This document shows, one piece after another, positions 10,420 to 20,071 of a DNA stretch of 22,637 nucleotides. The DNA is from Beroe ovata (taxonomy: Eukaryota; Ctenophora; Nuda; Beroida; Beroidae), in contig CAMPET010000210.1 in the NCBI GenBank assembly GCA_946803715.1, positions 4,082 to 26,718 on the forward strand, in the 5' to 3' direction. The notes under the pieces were generated by a model. The model did not search any database and was not told where the DNA came from. It saw nothing but the letters and a program-made list of their open reading frames with translations. How positions within the stretch are numbered: position 1 is the first letter of the stretch; every line of letters begins with the position of its first letter. The position numbers and the translations under genes were made by a program.

Positions 10420-10835
10420 ACGCGCGCACACGTTTGACGTTGCGCGGCGCGCGCTCCTTATTTTACTCTGTAATCTGAAAAGGAGACGCGCACGGAATTG
10501 GATCGCGCGGCCGCGGTGCGATCCGAGAACATCATGCTCATGCTGCTTTGAAATGCATTAAGTTGCATCATGCAATGCAGTACGCGCCGCGCGGCGTGAT
10601 CGATGTGTGCAATACGGCATACGCGCCTGCGCGCCGCCAACTCATTTATTGAGCGTGCAGGCTCTCGCGCCGTTTTGTTCCCGCGCTGCGTGATCACCCA
10701 AATACTCCATGCGCGCTCGCGCTGCGCGTCTCCGTGGTTTGGAGACTTTTGTCCGTGGTTTCTACGACTTTTCACTTCACTGAGTAGAACAGGGGCGCGC
10801 AACATGCGGACAGTGGACACGCCGCGCGCATGTAA
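10420..10835. promoter_or_regulatory. GCGC/CpG-rich island between SUCLA2 and the kelch gene
   Basis: CpG steps are dense over about 400 bp, with repeated GCGCGC, CGCGGCCGCGG and CGCGCCGCGCGGCG words. The lack of TA-rich stops makes long frames on both strands (to 126 codons), none with a domain or ATG-plus-splice structure; I read these as compositional. The island sits about 700 bp upstream of the kelch start codon and is the best promoter candidate for it. A GC-rich repeat insertion is the alternative. Confidence 0.4.
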
Positions 10836-11510
10836 CATTTATCATAACGATTTATTTATACGCTTTGAGAAAGACTTTGTATTCGATTGATGAGCAACAG
10901 GGAGCTGATGCAATGGTACATTGCATTGGTAAATATTTGCGCGCTGCGCAGAAGTAAAAACCAACAAACAATTGCATTTTTCAGCTGATAATTTGTGATA
11001 TTTGCTTTTCGGTGATTAATATTATATGTCACCTTTCTGGACATTTAAACTCACAATAGTTAAAATGAAATTGTTTTTACATTTTTTCAATCTTTCTTTT
11101 CTGATGAATCTTTCTTTTCTGAAATATATCTATTCATTAAGTTGTTTTTCAATGATTTATATACAATATTCATTGTCATGCAGATAGTAATAGCAAGACT
11201 TTTAATACAAATTCTTATTTCTTGAAACATTGTTCATGAAGTTAATTAAAATTCAGATGCATAATTTTGCGTGAACTTCATGTCATAAATATTCAGTTAA
11301 ATTCAGTTCAATTATTACTTCAACCCTCATAGATTATATATTGTCCCATGAGTTGGGATGCCCTGTAACTTGTGGAAGAATGTATAACTTGTTATAAGTA
11401 TTAATTAAAACTGATTTCCACAAATATTAAATTTCACCTTTAGGAATATGCACTGAATGGAATGGAGAACATCTCCCATCAACATTGATATCAGATAACA
11501 TTTCACATCA
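10836..11510. other. AT-rich upstream flank of the kelch gene
   Basis: AT-rich sequence with a short direct repeat (AATCTTTCTTTTCTGA twice near 11088-11122). No gene seen. An in-frame TAA just upstream of 11511 supports ATG 11511 as the first codon of the kelch frame. Confidence 0.5.
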
Positions 11511-14500
11511 ATGAGCAAGAATGCTGACACAAAATTTGGATCTTTATCATGGATAGAAATAATAGCTGATTCTATCGAGTCACCATCATCTCGATTTGGG
11601 CATTCATTGGTATACTTTGAAGGAAACCTTTATCTCTTTGGAGGAAAAGATGAATTCTCCGCTAGTAGCGAACTGTGGCAGTATCATATTGATGCAGCTG
11701 TGTGGACAAAGTTGTCATATTCTGGAAGGAAACCTCCAAGGCGATTTTACCACAATTCCTTACTGTATGACAGAAAGATGTTTGTGTTTGGAGGGTCATT
11801 AGATTCTAGTTTCTCTTTGTGGGTGTTTGATTTCGATATTTATGAATGGGATTGCTATGAGTGCGATGAATCATGGCCAAAAAACCGACATTCTCAATCC
11901 ATTGCCCTGCTTAATGATCGTGCATACATGTATGGGGGCTACACATATCTAGGGACTGAGAGTGATGAGTTGTGGTCTTATGATATGGGTAAGTCAGAGT
12001 GAGTTTTGAAAATCACGGTAGGTTCTGTAGAAGCAATAGACTCTTAGCATGACCAATAACTTGGACCCATGTTTCAGAGGACAATTCCTGGATCAGAATC
12101 ACTGCCACCACTGCCTCGGGAGCTAGGCCAAGTCCAATGTTTGGACACTCAGCAGTGTTCAATGGGACCACCATGTGGATATTTGGTGGGAGTTACCAAA
12201 GGGAAATCTTGTCAGATCTCTGGTCATATGACACTGGTATGTTGCTTCATTTGGGTTCATTGTGTTTTGTGATCCATTCTAATGACCTCATTCATTGTAT
12301 TTTTGTACAAATTCCCTGACCCATTATACAGAGTTGGTACAGTGGCATCATGTCGTGAGATCATCTTGTCCCCCACCTCTCTACTACCATATTGCTCTTG
12401 TGGTAAGTAGGGAATCTAGTGGATTGTTCCAATATCTCAAACCGTACCTTATTGGGCTTATTGTCGGATTAAGAGGGGTAGTCCTCATCAAATCATAAAA
12501 CTCGGGACATCATTGTCATTTCAGACGGGTGAAGTGATGTTAACTTACGGTGGTTTGGATGAAAATGTGAAGTCGTATGGTGGAATGTGGAAATTCAATT
12601 TCGGTATGGAGTGTTGAATTCATGGCACAACGAATTATTTTGCATTTGTATTTCCATGGGAACAGATCGCTATTCCAATCCTATCCCACCACAGAAACAG
12701 AGGAGTGGACACAGATGGTCTCATCAGAACTCCCTCCTCTGACTGGTCATGCAGTTGCCGTGTCCTACATCAAAACTTCTGAAAATGGTTAGTGATCTCG
12801 AAGACTTCCTCTGTTCCCTCACACACTCAACCTCGAACGAAATCCCTTACCCCTCGAATTGAAACACCATGCCAATCCTCTGTCCGATTCAACTTATGTG
12901 ATAGCAGCATCTGATTGTCTCTATTGGATTCCCAGGGGGAGAAAATCATATCGGGAAATCCTCCCTGTTTGTGAAAAACAAGACCACAGAACTGGACAAC
13001 AAGATTCTCTCATCCACCATCAATGTGATGTCTAACATTGATAAGGTATCAGAGAGGTCTCCAGTGGCTTCAACTATATTGTAAAAGATACTGTCTCTTA
13101 CTGCCTTTTTGAGAAAAAGAAAAAAGCGATTAATATCATGGATATCATGGTTTTGACTTTCAACACAGTCTCTTCAGGTGTTATCCCGTGATAATAACGC
13201 CAATAACAATGACGTCATCACTCAGCTCGACTCTGCCACTATTGTGATGGATGAGTGTGTCACGTCAAGGACAGATAGCTTCGTATCCCAGGTAGCGGAC
13301 CATTTATATAGTGAAACGCGCACGTGCGCGAATAGTTAGATCGTAACGCACACGTGCAACTTAACTCGTGTACCGAATTCTGTTGGGTTTAAGTCCTCAA
13401 GTTGGCTAAGTAAGTAAAGCAACAGACGCGATTCCTGAGATTTCATATACTTGATGCCACCTTACATTAGTCCAATCCCAGACTCTCGTGGTTACACCGG
13501 GTGATATTGAACTGAGACCCATCACCAACCGATCAACTGTAAGTAGCATATGCTGTAAGATGATAGCATGATCGAATTGTGGCCCTTTCTCGCTTCTTTG
13601 GTATAGGGAGCTGTCTGTTATGTGACTCCAAACTTCACAATTGAGAAGAAATCGAAATTTCCACTGATTTCCTGACGAGCTAGCCCGAAAATTCTTTCAG
13701 ATTCGGATTCTAGGTCAAAAATTAGGCCAGAAACACCTATTTCACGACATCGTCTCGAGAAAATAAAATCGACCTATTTTGGTGCGTCCCATTGATTTTG
13801 GAGTTTTTCAGTTTTTGCTTCCCACAGGGTTGAAATCATGATTTGGGCGTGGTCTCACGGCGAGTATGAACTCGGCATGATCGTAAAACCGGTTTACATT
13901 TGTAGTGTAAAAGTAGGAGAGATGATTTGATGGAAAATAATTGCTGTCAGTGCCTTTAAAGTCCCCACTAGAGGCCTCCGAAAATAGAGTATAAAAGTGT
14001 GGACATCATCGATTACATTTTTACCGATGCTCTGATCTGAAATTTGAGGAAATTAATTTTGAGTGATTTTCATACAAATACAATGAATTCCTATGTATTT
14101 TTGGACGCTGAATCGATTCTCGAACGAATTTTGGCGCTATCTGGCTCCCATAAGGAGTTGTCTGTCATGTGACTCCGAACATAGCATTTGAGAAGAAATT
14201 GGAATTTTCGCTGATTTCCCGACGAGTATAAAATTCCTCATTTTCAGTTAGCCTCCGGGGGAAATTTTGTTTATAATTGGCATAATTCAACGAAAGTTTT
14301 GAATTTTCTGAACCTAACGATGAACTATTTCATTATTATGTGCAGTACGCCCCTCTCTCTAACAGAATTTAGATCACATTCACCCAGTGTAGTGACGACT
14401 CCAACTTCTCTCTGCCGGGCATGGTGCTCGACGATAATCCTGTCACCAGGACTGAGACATCCAGGAGTGAGAACAGCAGGACTGAGACCAGCAGGGGAGA

Positions 14501-17263
14501 GGAGGCACAGAGTGATGCGACACTCCCGGGACACATATGTGATGCAACCTCCCCACCAGATTCCCAGAGAATATACCACTCAGTGTACGAGAATAGGATT
14601 GTATCGGAGCAGGTGAGTGTTGTGTACACCATGACAACATGAAGTGTACACAGTACACCATGACAACATGAAGTGTTACCATGACAACATGAAGTGTTAC
14701 CATGACAACATGAAGTGTTTCCATGACAACATGAAGTGTTACCACGACAACCTGAAGTGTTACCACGACAACATGAAGTGTTACCATGACAACATGAAGT
14801 GTTACCACGACAACTTGAAGTATTTGTGTATACTATCATGTATAGGCAAGTTCATGTGATCCCGTCATTCGTGACTTGTGTCATTCATTAATACTATGAG
14901 TTCCGCCATTTGTTTCTCATGAAATGAAACTATTGAATCCTGGTTTTCTGGAATACGTCATCACAGTTCTTTGAGCAATCATTGTGCAAATCGTCATGAA
15001 GTTTGCCATGTTACCATGACATCATGTTATGTTACTATGGCAACATGAAGTGTGTTTGCTTTATCAGGAGGTATATTGTCTAGCTGAACCTGATGTTGTG
15101 TTTTCTGATAGTTACATTGTGAGTTCCTGCATGATTATCTATATCAGCAGCATGATAGTGGTGATTCTCTTGACGTTCAGTGATCACATGTGATTCAGAC
15201 TGCTCGCAAAATATATGATTATTCTTGACATACATGAATTTCCCTTTTGCTTGATCACTGGACTGCATGATCTGTGGGAGGTTGTTTATATCGTGGGATC
15301 AGGATTAGGAAATGTTGAGTATTCTGATCCATAAAACGCACCATCCTTCCAAAACTTGTCTTTGCTGAACTGCATGACTCAATCGTCTGATTTAGAACTC
15401 TAATAATTTGGAACTCTAATAATTTAGAACTCTGATAATCTGGAACTTTAATTTTCTCTTTCTCTCCCAGCTGGAAACTAGTCGCGGTTTTTGTGTGAAC
15501 AACCCACTGTTTAGTGNTGCTCGACGATAATCCTGTCACCAGGACTGAGAACAGCAGGAGTGAGAACAGCAGGACTGAGAACAGCAGGAGTGAGAACAGC
15601 AGGGGAGAGGAGGCACAGAGTGATGCAACACTCCCGGGTCACATTTGTGATGCTAGCTCCCCACCCGATTCCCAGAGAATATACCACTCAGTGTACGAGA
15701 ATAGGATTGTATCCGAGCAGGTGAGTGTTGTGTACACCATGACAACATGAAGTGTCACCATGACAACATGAAATGTTACCATGACATCATGTTATGTTAC
15801 CATGACAACATGAAGTGTTACCATGACAACATGAAGTGTTACAATGACAACATGAAGTGTTACCATGGCAACATGAAGTGTTACCATGACAACATGAAGT
15901 ATTTGTGTATACTATCATGTATAGGCAAGTTCATGTGATCCCGTCATTCGTGACATGTGTCATTCATTAATTCTATGAGATCCGCCATTTGTTTCTCATG
16001 AAATGAAACTCTTGAATCCTGGTGTTCTGGAATACGTCATCACAGTTCTTTGAGCAATCATTGTGCAAATCGTCATGAAGTGTGCCATGTTACCATGACA
16101 TCATGTTATGTTACTATGGCAACATGAAGTGTGTTTGCTTTATCAGGAGGTATATTGTCTAGCTGAACCTGATGTTGTGTTTTCTGATAGTTACATTGTG
16201 AGTTCCTGCATGATTATCTATATTAGCAGCATGATCGCGGTGATTCTCTAGACGCTTGATCTAAGTAATCTTGATCCAAGTAATCTTAGATCACTTTATG
16301 ATCACAAGTGATTCTGACTGCTCGCAAATAATATGATTATTCTTGACATACGTGAATTTTCCTGTTAAATGATCACTGGACTGCATGATCTGTGGGAGGT
16401 TGTTTATATCGTGGGATCAGGATTAGGAAATGTTGAGTATTCTGATCCAGGTAACGCACCATCAAAACTTGTCTTTGCTGAACTGCATGACTCAATCGTC
16501 TTATCACACTTCAAGAAAAGGGTTCTCATTTAGAACTCTGATAATTTAGAACTCTAATAGTTTAGAATTCTAATAATTTAAAACTCTAATTTTCTCTTTC
16601 TCTCCCAGCTGGAAACTAGTCGCGGTTTTTGTGTGAACAACCCACTGTTTAGTGAGAGTATGGAGAGTGAAGTAAGCAGTAGGGAGGAAACCAAGACCAT
16701 CACTTTCTACGATAACAAGGTAAGAGTAACCAGTTACCATGGTAACACCAATTACCAGTTACTATGGTAACAGATCGTCAGATCGGCATGGTTACCATGA
16801 CAACACATTGTCCATTTACCATGGTTCGATTAAACTCCCCCCTTTTCAATGTGAACTCTAAATGCTGTTTTGCTTACACACTGTATAATGAGCACTGGAA
16901 ATTTGTAGAGTAACTAGTTAGCTCTCGTTTTGCTAGATTACGCTTTCACTACCTATGGTCTCTTTCACACACTCATTCTCTCAGACAAGAGAGACATTTG
17001 TGTGTGGTGTGTNGTTATGTGTGTGTTATGTGTGTAATAACATGCTGTATGATGTAATCTAATTGTATGCTTAACTGAGTAGTACTCGTTTATACTGGTA
17101 AGCATGTTGTAAAACGAATAACGTCACATACTTCTCACAATAATACAGAGAGACAATGTTGGCCTGGTTCATACCTGGAGGTGTTATTTCAGTCAATCAA
17201 ATTGTTTTGTTCTCTCATTACCAGCTGACAAACAGTCCATTGTTTCAACACAATCCATTCTGA
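11511..17263 (+). CDS. Kelch-repeat protein with Ser/Thr-rich tail, eleven exons
   Basis: Exons 11511-11988, 12078-12236, 12332-12402, 12525-12603, 12695-12787, 12936-13045, 13178-13291, 13482-13538, 14388-14612, 16609-16719 and 17225-17263 join in frame to 511 residues. Five kelch blades show the GG doublet: FGG at 43-45, FGG at 93-95, YGG at 141-143, FGG at 195-197 and YGG at 244-246, each followed by a W some residues on; a degenerate sixth begins GHAVAV near 280. So residues 25-290 should form a beta-propeller, a protein-binding fold. From about 295 the chain is polar, rich in Ser, Thr, Asn and Glu, with a TENSRSENSR coding repeat in exon 9. The last two exons carry NNPLF, NSPLF and a terminal NPF; NPF can bind EH domains. 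No signal peptide or membrane segment is evident. Exons 6 to 11 mostly begin in phase 0. The exon 9-10 interval is duplicated in the assembly. Family assignment beyond kelch is not possible. Confidence 0.85.
13317..13330. other. 14-bp GC palindrome in kelch intron 7
   Basis: CGCGCACGTGCGCG is a perfect palindrome centred on an E-box CACGTG. A second CACGTG-like word (GCACACGTGCAA) follows about 20 bp on. Function unknown. Confidence 0.35.
13607..13679 (+). repeat. 73-bp direct repeat, copy 1 (kelch intron 8)
   Basis: Starts GGAGCTGTCTGTTATGTGAC and ends GACGAG. It aligns without gaps, at roughly 80 percent by eye, with 14154-14226 in the same 849-bp intron. Confidence 0.8.
14154..14226 (+). 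repeat. 73-bp direct repeat, copy 2 (kelch intron 8)
   Basis: Starts GGAGTTGTCTGTCATGTGAC. The copies are 547 bp apart and the sequence between shows no coding potential, so a small element with terminal direct repeats or a partial duplication are both possible. Confidence 0.8.
14425..15516 (+). repeat. Duplicated segment, haplotype A
   Basis: This 1092-bp segment (most of exon 9, the following intron and the first 46 bp of exon 10) is repeated as 15518-16654. Copies agree closely over long stretches, with substitutions and indels, the largest being extra sequence in copy B around 16255-16300. The segment ends exactly at the N, in mid exon 10. Confidence 0.9.
14629..14823 (+). repeat. 21-bp minisatellite, each unit holding an X-box-like motif (copy A)
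   Basis: About nine units of CATGACAACATGAAGTGTTAC. The unit junction creates GTTACCATGACAAC, a full match to RYYNYYATRRNRAC. Since 21 is a multiple of three, the array is open on both strands and shows a seven-residue repeat if translated. It starts 17 bp after the exon 9 donor, inside the intron, so it is not coding. Confidence 0.9.
15517..15517. other. Contig join (single N) with overlapping ends
   Basis: Left of the N the sequence stops in mid exon 10; right of it the sequence restarts in mid exon 9. Reading through as it stands gives a stop codon (TAA) four codons after the N. Both facts indicate that the two contigs cover the same locus. Confidence 0.85.
15518..16654 (+). repeat. Duplicated segment, haplotype B
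   Basis: Second version of 14425-15516, 1137 bp long, continuing smoothly into the rest of exon 10 at its right end. It has a longer TENSRSENSR coding repeat than copy A and a different number of 21-bp intron units. Confidence 0.9.
15737..15902 (+). repeat. 21-bp minisatellite (copy B)
   Basis: About eight units, the same family as at 14629-14823 but with different variant units (for example GACATCATGTTATG and CATGGCAAC forms). The difference in count between copies fits allelic length variation. Confidence 0.9.
16733..16804. promoter_or_regulatory. Three X-box-like palindromes in kelch intron 10
   Basis: GTTACCATGGTAAC at 16733-16746 is a perfect 14-bp palindrome; GTTACTATGGTAAC follows at 16758-16771 and GTTACCATGACAAC at 16791-16804. 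All three match the RFX X-box consensus RYYNYYATRRNRAC. They start 14 bp after the exon 10 donor. Confidence 0.5.
17013..17013. other. Contig join (single N) in GT-rich tract
   Basis: The N interrupts a TGTGTG/TTATGTG tract in kelch intron 10. Unlike 15517, no duplicated flanks are seen, so this is probably an unresolved microsatellite. Confidence 0.7.
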
Positions 17264-17450
17264 ACTACCGGAGTCTTGACACATCACTTCTGTCGTCAGA
17301 TCCAATGTCCATTGTCCAACTTTGCCCACTCTTCCTGTCTTATCTTGCTACAAACTGTCCCCGCACATCGCTCCACATCGACCACATCGCCCCACACTTC
17401 AACCCGGACTCTCTTCTCTGTATTCTGTGATCACCCTGAGAGCAGCTCAA

Positions 17451-18098
17451 ATGAACAAGCTCCTGGGCACGATCCTCCCCTCGACTCCGCTCTCCGCCGA
17501 GGAGAACTCTGCTGACAAGGAGGAGGAAACATCTGGACTCCTGCCAACAGAGCAGTCAGCAGCCGCGCGGCGTCATCCCAAAACATGCCGCGTCTGTGGT
17601 AACCATGGTGATGAGCGCGCGCTGATCTCACCCTGCAAATGTACACGTGGTCGATTACGATTCGTACATCCGCCTTGCTTCGTATCTTGGATCAATTCCA
17701 AGAGAGTGTTTCAATGTAAACACTGTCACGTGATATACAACACGAGGTTCAACCAATCCCCACCAATCAGCACGTGGGAAATAGACCCGGTAACCAAGCA
17801 ACGAGTTGGAGAGTATATCACCGGGGTGATGGTGGGAGGATTTATCCTCACACTGGACTGCCTGGTGATTTACCTGGTGTCACTTCTCTCTGTTTCCATC
17901 AGAGTGAAGCTCCCTGTGATCCTACTCCTCGTTCTGCTCCTACTATCCTGTGTGGTGTCTGGGGTCGTCAGGGGGTACAAGATATACCTGGGGATGAGGA
18001 TGTACAACTGTGAGGTGAGGGGGGTGGAGAGGTTTGGAGTTCCTAGCAATTGGGAGGTTAAGGGGGTGCTACTGTGGCTGCTCGGGAAAATTGTGTGA
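17451..18098 (+). CDS. MARCH-type RING-CH E3 ubiquitin ligase, two membrane segments
   Basis: One uninterrupted frame of 215 residues from ATG 17451, the first ATG in an open stretch that begins near 17280. A C4HC3 RING-CH (RINGv) finger is complete: C46, C49, C62, C64, H73, C76, C89 and C92, with the typical SPCKC and HPPC spelling. Residues 125-148 and 152-173 are hydrophobic, giving two membrane segments joined by a short basic loop, the layout of MARCHF2/3 and relatives, which ubiquitinate membrane proteins in endosomes or plasma membrane using an E2 bound by the finger. The substrate here is unknown. The start lies only 187 bp after the kelch stop. Codons after residue 188 (GTG-AGG-GGG-GTG) look like a splice donor read through, so the last 27 residues may be replaced by downstream exons. 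ATTAAA at 18114 could end the short form. Confidence 0.88.
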   Translation: MNKLLGTILPSTPLSAEENSADKEEETSGLLPTEQSAAARRHPKTCRVCGNHGDERALISPCKCTRGRLRFVHPPCFVSWINSKRVFQCKHCHVIYNTRFNQSPPISTWEIDPVTKQRVGEYITGVMVGGFILTLDCLVIYLVSLLSVSIRVKLPVILLLVLLLLSCVVSGVVRGYKIYLGMRMYNCEVRGVERFGVPSNWEVKGVLLWLLGKIV

Positions 18099-18113
18099 AG
18101 TTGTGAGGAGACC

Positions 18114-18119
18114 ATTAAA
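18114..18119 (+). terminator. Variant polyadenylation signal ATTAAA
   Basis: ATTAAA begins 15 bp after the TGA of the single-exon MARCH frame. It would serve a very short 3' UTR; its use is unproven. Confidence 0.3.
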
Positions 18120-18399
18120 GAGTTGAACATTCTTTTGCCCCTGAAATTACCAGATTTTTGTTCCATGGATTGATTTCATTTTCGATTATATCTGACCCTC
18201 TGCTGTACAGTGTACACTCGAATTTTCACATAGAGTTTCCACATTTTTTACTCATTATTGTATCAAAGTAGATTGAGAGTAACCTGATACACGTGTGTGA
18301 GTGTGTGCACACCTCTGTGTGTCTCGATTAATTGTCCTCAATTCTCATGTATTCGATGAGTCACATACTAAAGTTCCATGTTCACGTACAATAATTACT

Positions 18400-18949
18400 G
18401 TTACCATGGTGGCAGGCTGTTATCATGTTGTAAGCATGGTAACGCCTTGTTACCATGGTAACACCTTTTTACCATGGTAACACCTTGTTACCATGGTGTC
18501 ATCATGTTTCAGGTTTTGGGCGACTCAAAGATTGACCACAGTGACTCAGGAAGCCAGGGTAAATTACACTACACATGTCATGAAACTCCATGATAATACT
18601 ATGTTACTATTAACTGATAGACTTGCTATCAATGGGGTAAGATTCCCGAGCCCAAAGAAAGAACCTATCCAGAAGTGAAGTAGTCGAAGTGAGTGGTTAC
18701 CATGGTGAATAACCGTGGTAGGTAATCATGGTAACACACGCAGACGGGAGAGAGAAGTTACCACGGTAACCAAATGTAAACCATGGGTTGCCATGGTAAC
18801 ACGAGACGCAGGTAGAAGGAGAATCCGTGGTTACCATGTTAACGAAAGCATGTTACTATTGTTACATGCGCAGGATGTAACGATAGTCACACAGGCAGGA
18901 TGTCCCCATGGTAACGCATGTAGGATGATACCATGGTTACCATGGTAAC
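18400..18949. repeat. Cluster of X-box-like palindromes
   Basis: At least nine copies or close variants of GTTACCATGGTAAC in 550 bp, including 18400-18413, 18449-18462 (perfect), 18468-18481, 18487-18500, 18757-18770, 18787-18800, 18830-18843 and 18936-18949 (perfect). Spacing is irregular, from 18 to about 40 bp inside subclusters, with a gap around 18510-18690 that contains a possible exon. The cluster lies just downstream of the MARCH finger exon. Confidence 0.8.
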
Positions 18950-20071
18950 ACACACACAGGTAGTAGGAGTAGTTTGAAGAAGAAGAAACACTATAAGAGG
19001 GGGTTTAACACGGAGTTCTACATTGTGGGACATGGTCAGGAGACGCTTCCCAAATCAGTTGCTCTGTACCGCTGTAAAATAGGTGTGTATATATAGGAAC
19101 AACGATAGATAATAAATTCAAAACTGTGAGCTCTGAGAATATTTATGGCCCTTTTCTTGTGAATTTCGATTAAGGAAATAGAAATGAGCGCGTCGCTGCA
19201 GTAGTAACTGCTATCATACACTCCACATGAAGCAAAATATACACTGTTTTTCTGACTCAGTGTGACCAGTTTTTGCGCGATGTTCACAGTGTACAAGCAC
19301 TGAACACTCACTGTGCTGCAGGGTATAGCGTGTCTTGCAGTTGTCCTGCTCTGTGTAAGTTGTGTTACACCTGCTGAATTGTTCACAACACCACATTGCA
19401 CACTTTGTGTCTCCCAACTTTAATCGATACATTCTGTGTGTTGATGAAACTGCACGTCTCCACACGTCTCCATACGTTGTCTCTATGTCTCCACACGTCT
19501 CCATACGTTGTCTTCATGTTTTCATATTTCGAAGTGGTTTCGCGCTCCATTCACCATTGCTTTTTAAAACGGCATTCTATCAAACAACCCTTTCACACAC
19601 AAACACTGGCAATGTATTCTTTGTTTCATTGAGACATGTTCTGTGTCTCGACAGCATGCCCATTTCTACTTTGTTCACATGTTACCAGCTAAGTTACTGT
19701 GGGTTACCATATTTCGCGGTTTGCTGTTGTTTTTCGTTTTAACATACCAAATCATAACAACCCATTCATACACTGCTATGTATCCTGTCTACATATCCGT
19801 GCATAATATATTCGATAACATCGCAGTATAAGTACGCTATATAAACTGCACTTTATAAACTGGTATAGATTGTATTGGCGCTCAATGTTCTCTACCATTG
19901 TTCAATCTACAAATAACAACAACAACTCTGTACGTAATGAGTTTATAATGAGTTGATACTATTTTCCAGGTTGAATGTGACACCTGTGACACCCACACTC
20001 TCCATACAATGCGATACTGTGTTATCACGGACCGTCAGAATAAAGCCTCTAATATCCACCATATTCAGTAA
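18513..20071 (+). CDS. Possible 3' exons continuing the MARCH gene, or a separate unknown gene
   Basis: Four splice-bounded frames can be chained: 18513-18558, 18960-19082, 19341-19354 (14-bp microexon) and 19970-20071, ending at TAA. They join in consistent phase (0-1, 1-1, 1-0, 0) and would attach in phase 0 to a strong donor GAG|GTGAGG at 18014/18015 in the MARCH frame, giving about 282 residues. The second exon is the most protein-like: a basic LKKKKHYKRG patch followed by FNTEFYIVGHGQETLPK. The last has a Cys cluster, ECDTCDTH. I recognise no family. The microexon is the weakest link, and an AATAAA at 20039-20044 inside the last exon could instead be a polyadenylation signal, making that exon 3' UTR. 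Confidence 0.33.
19455..19520. repeat. Short tandem duplication, about 37 bp twice
   Basis: The phrase CACACGTCTCCATACGTTGT occurs twice in direct orientation, with CACGTCTC subrepeats inside. It produces the open frames of about 80-125 codons across this region, which I do not regard as genes. Confidence 0.65.

Noticed and set aside
10361-10890. Overlapping long frames on both strands in the GC-rich island
   Set aside because: High GC removes stop codons; residues are Arg/Ala/Cys-rich and patternless, with no domain or splice structure.
14369-14859. Repetitive frames with seven-residue units on both strands (possible repeat protein)
   Set aside because: They are translations of a 21-bp intronic minisatellite that starts just after the exon 9 donor.
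17322-17450. Longer MARCH start at 17322
   Set aside because: The codon at 17322 is TTG; the first ATG in the frame is 17451, with A at -3.
19362-19831. Three overlapping plus-strand frames of 62-126 codons
   Set aside because: They arise from a short tandem duplication and AT-rich sequence, and their residues show no domain.
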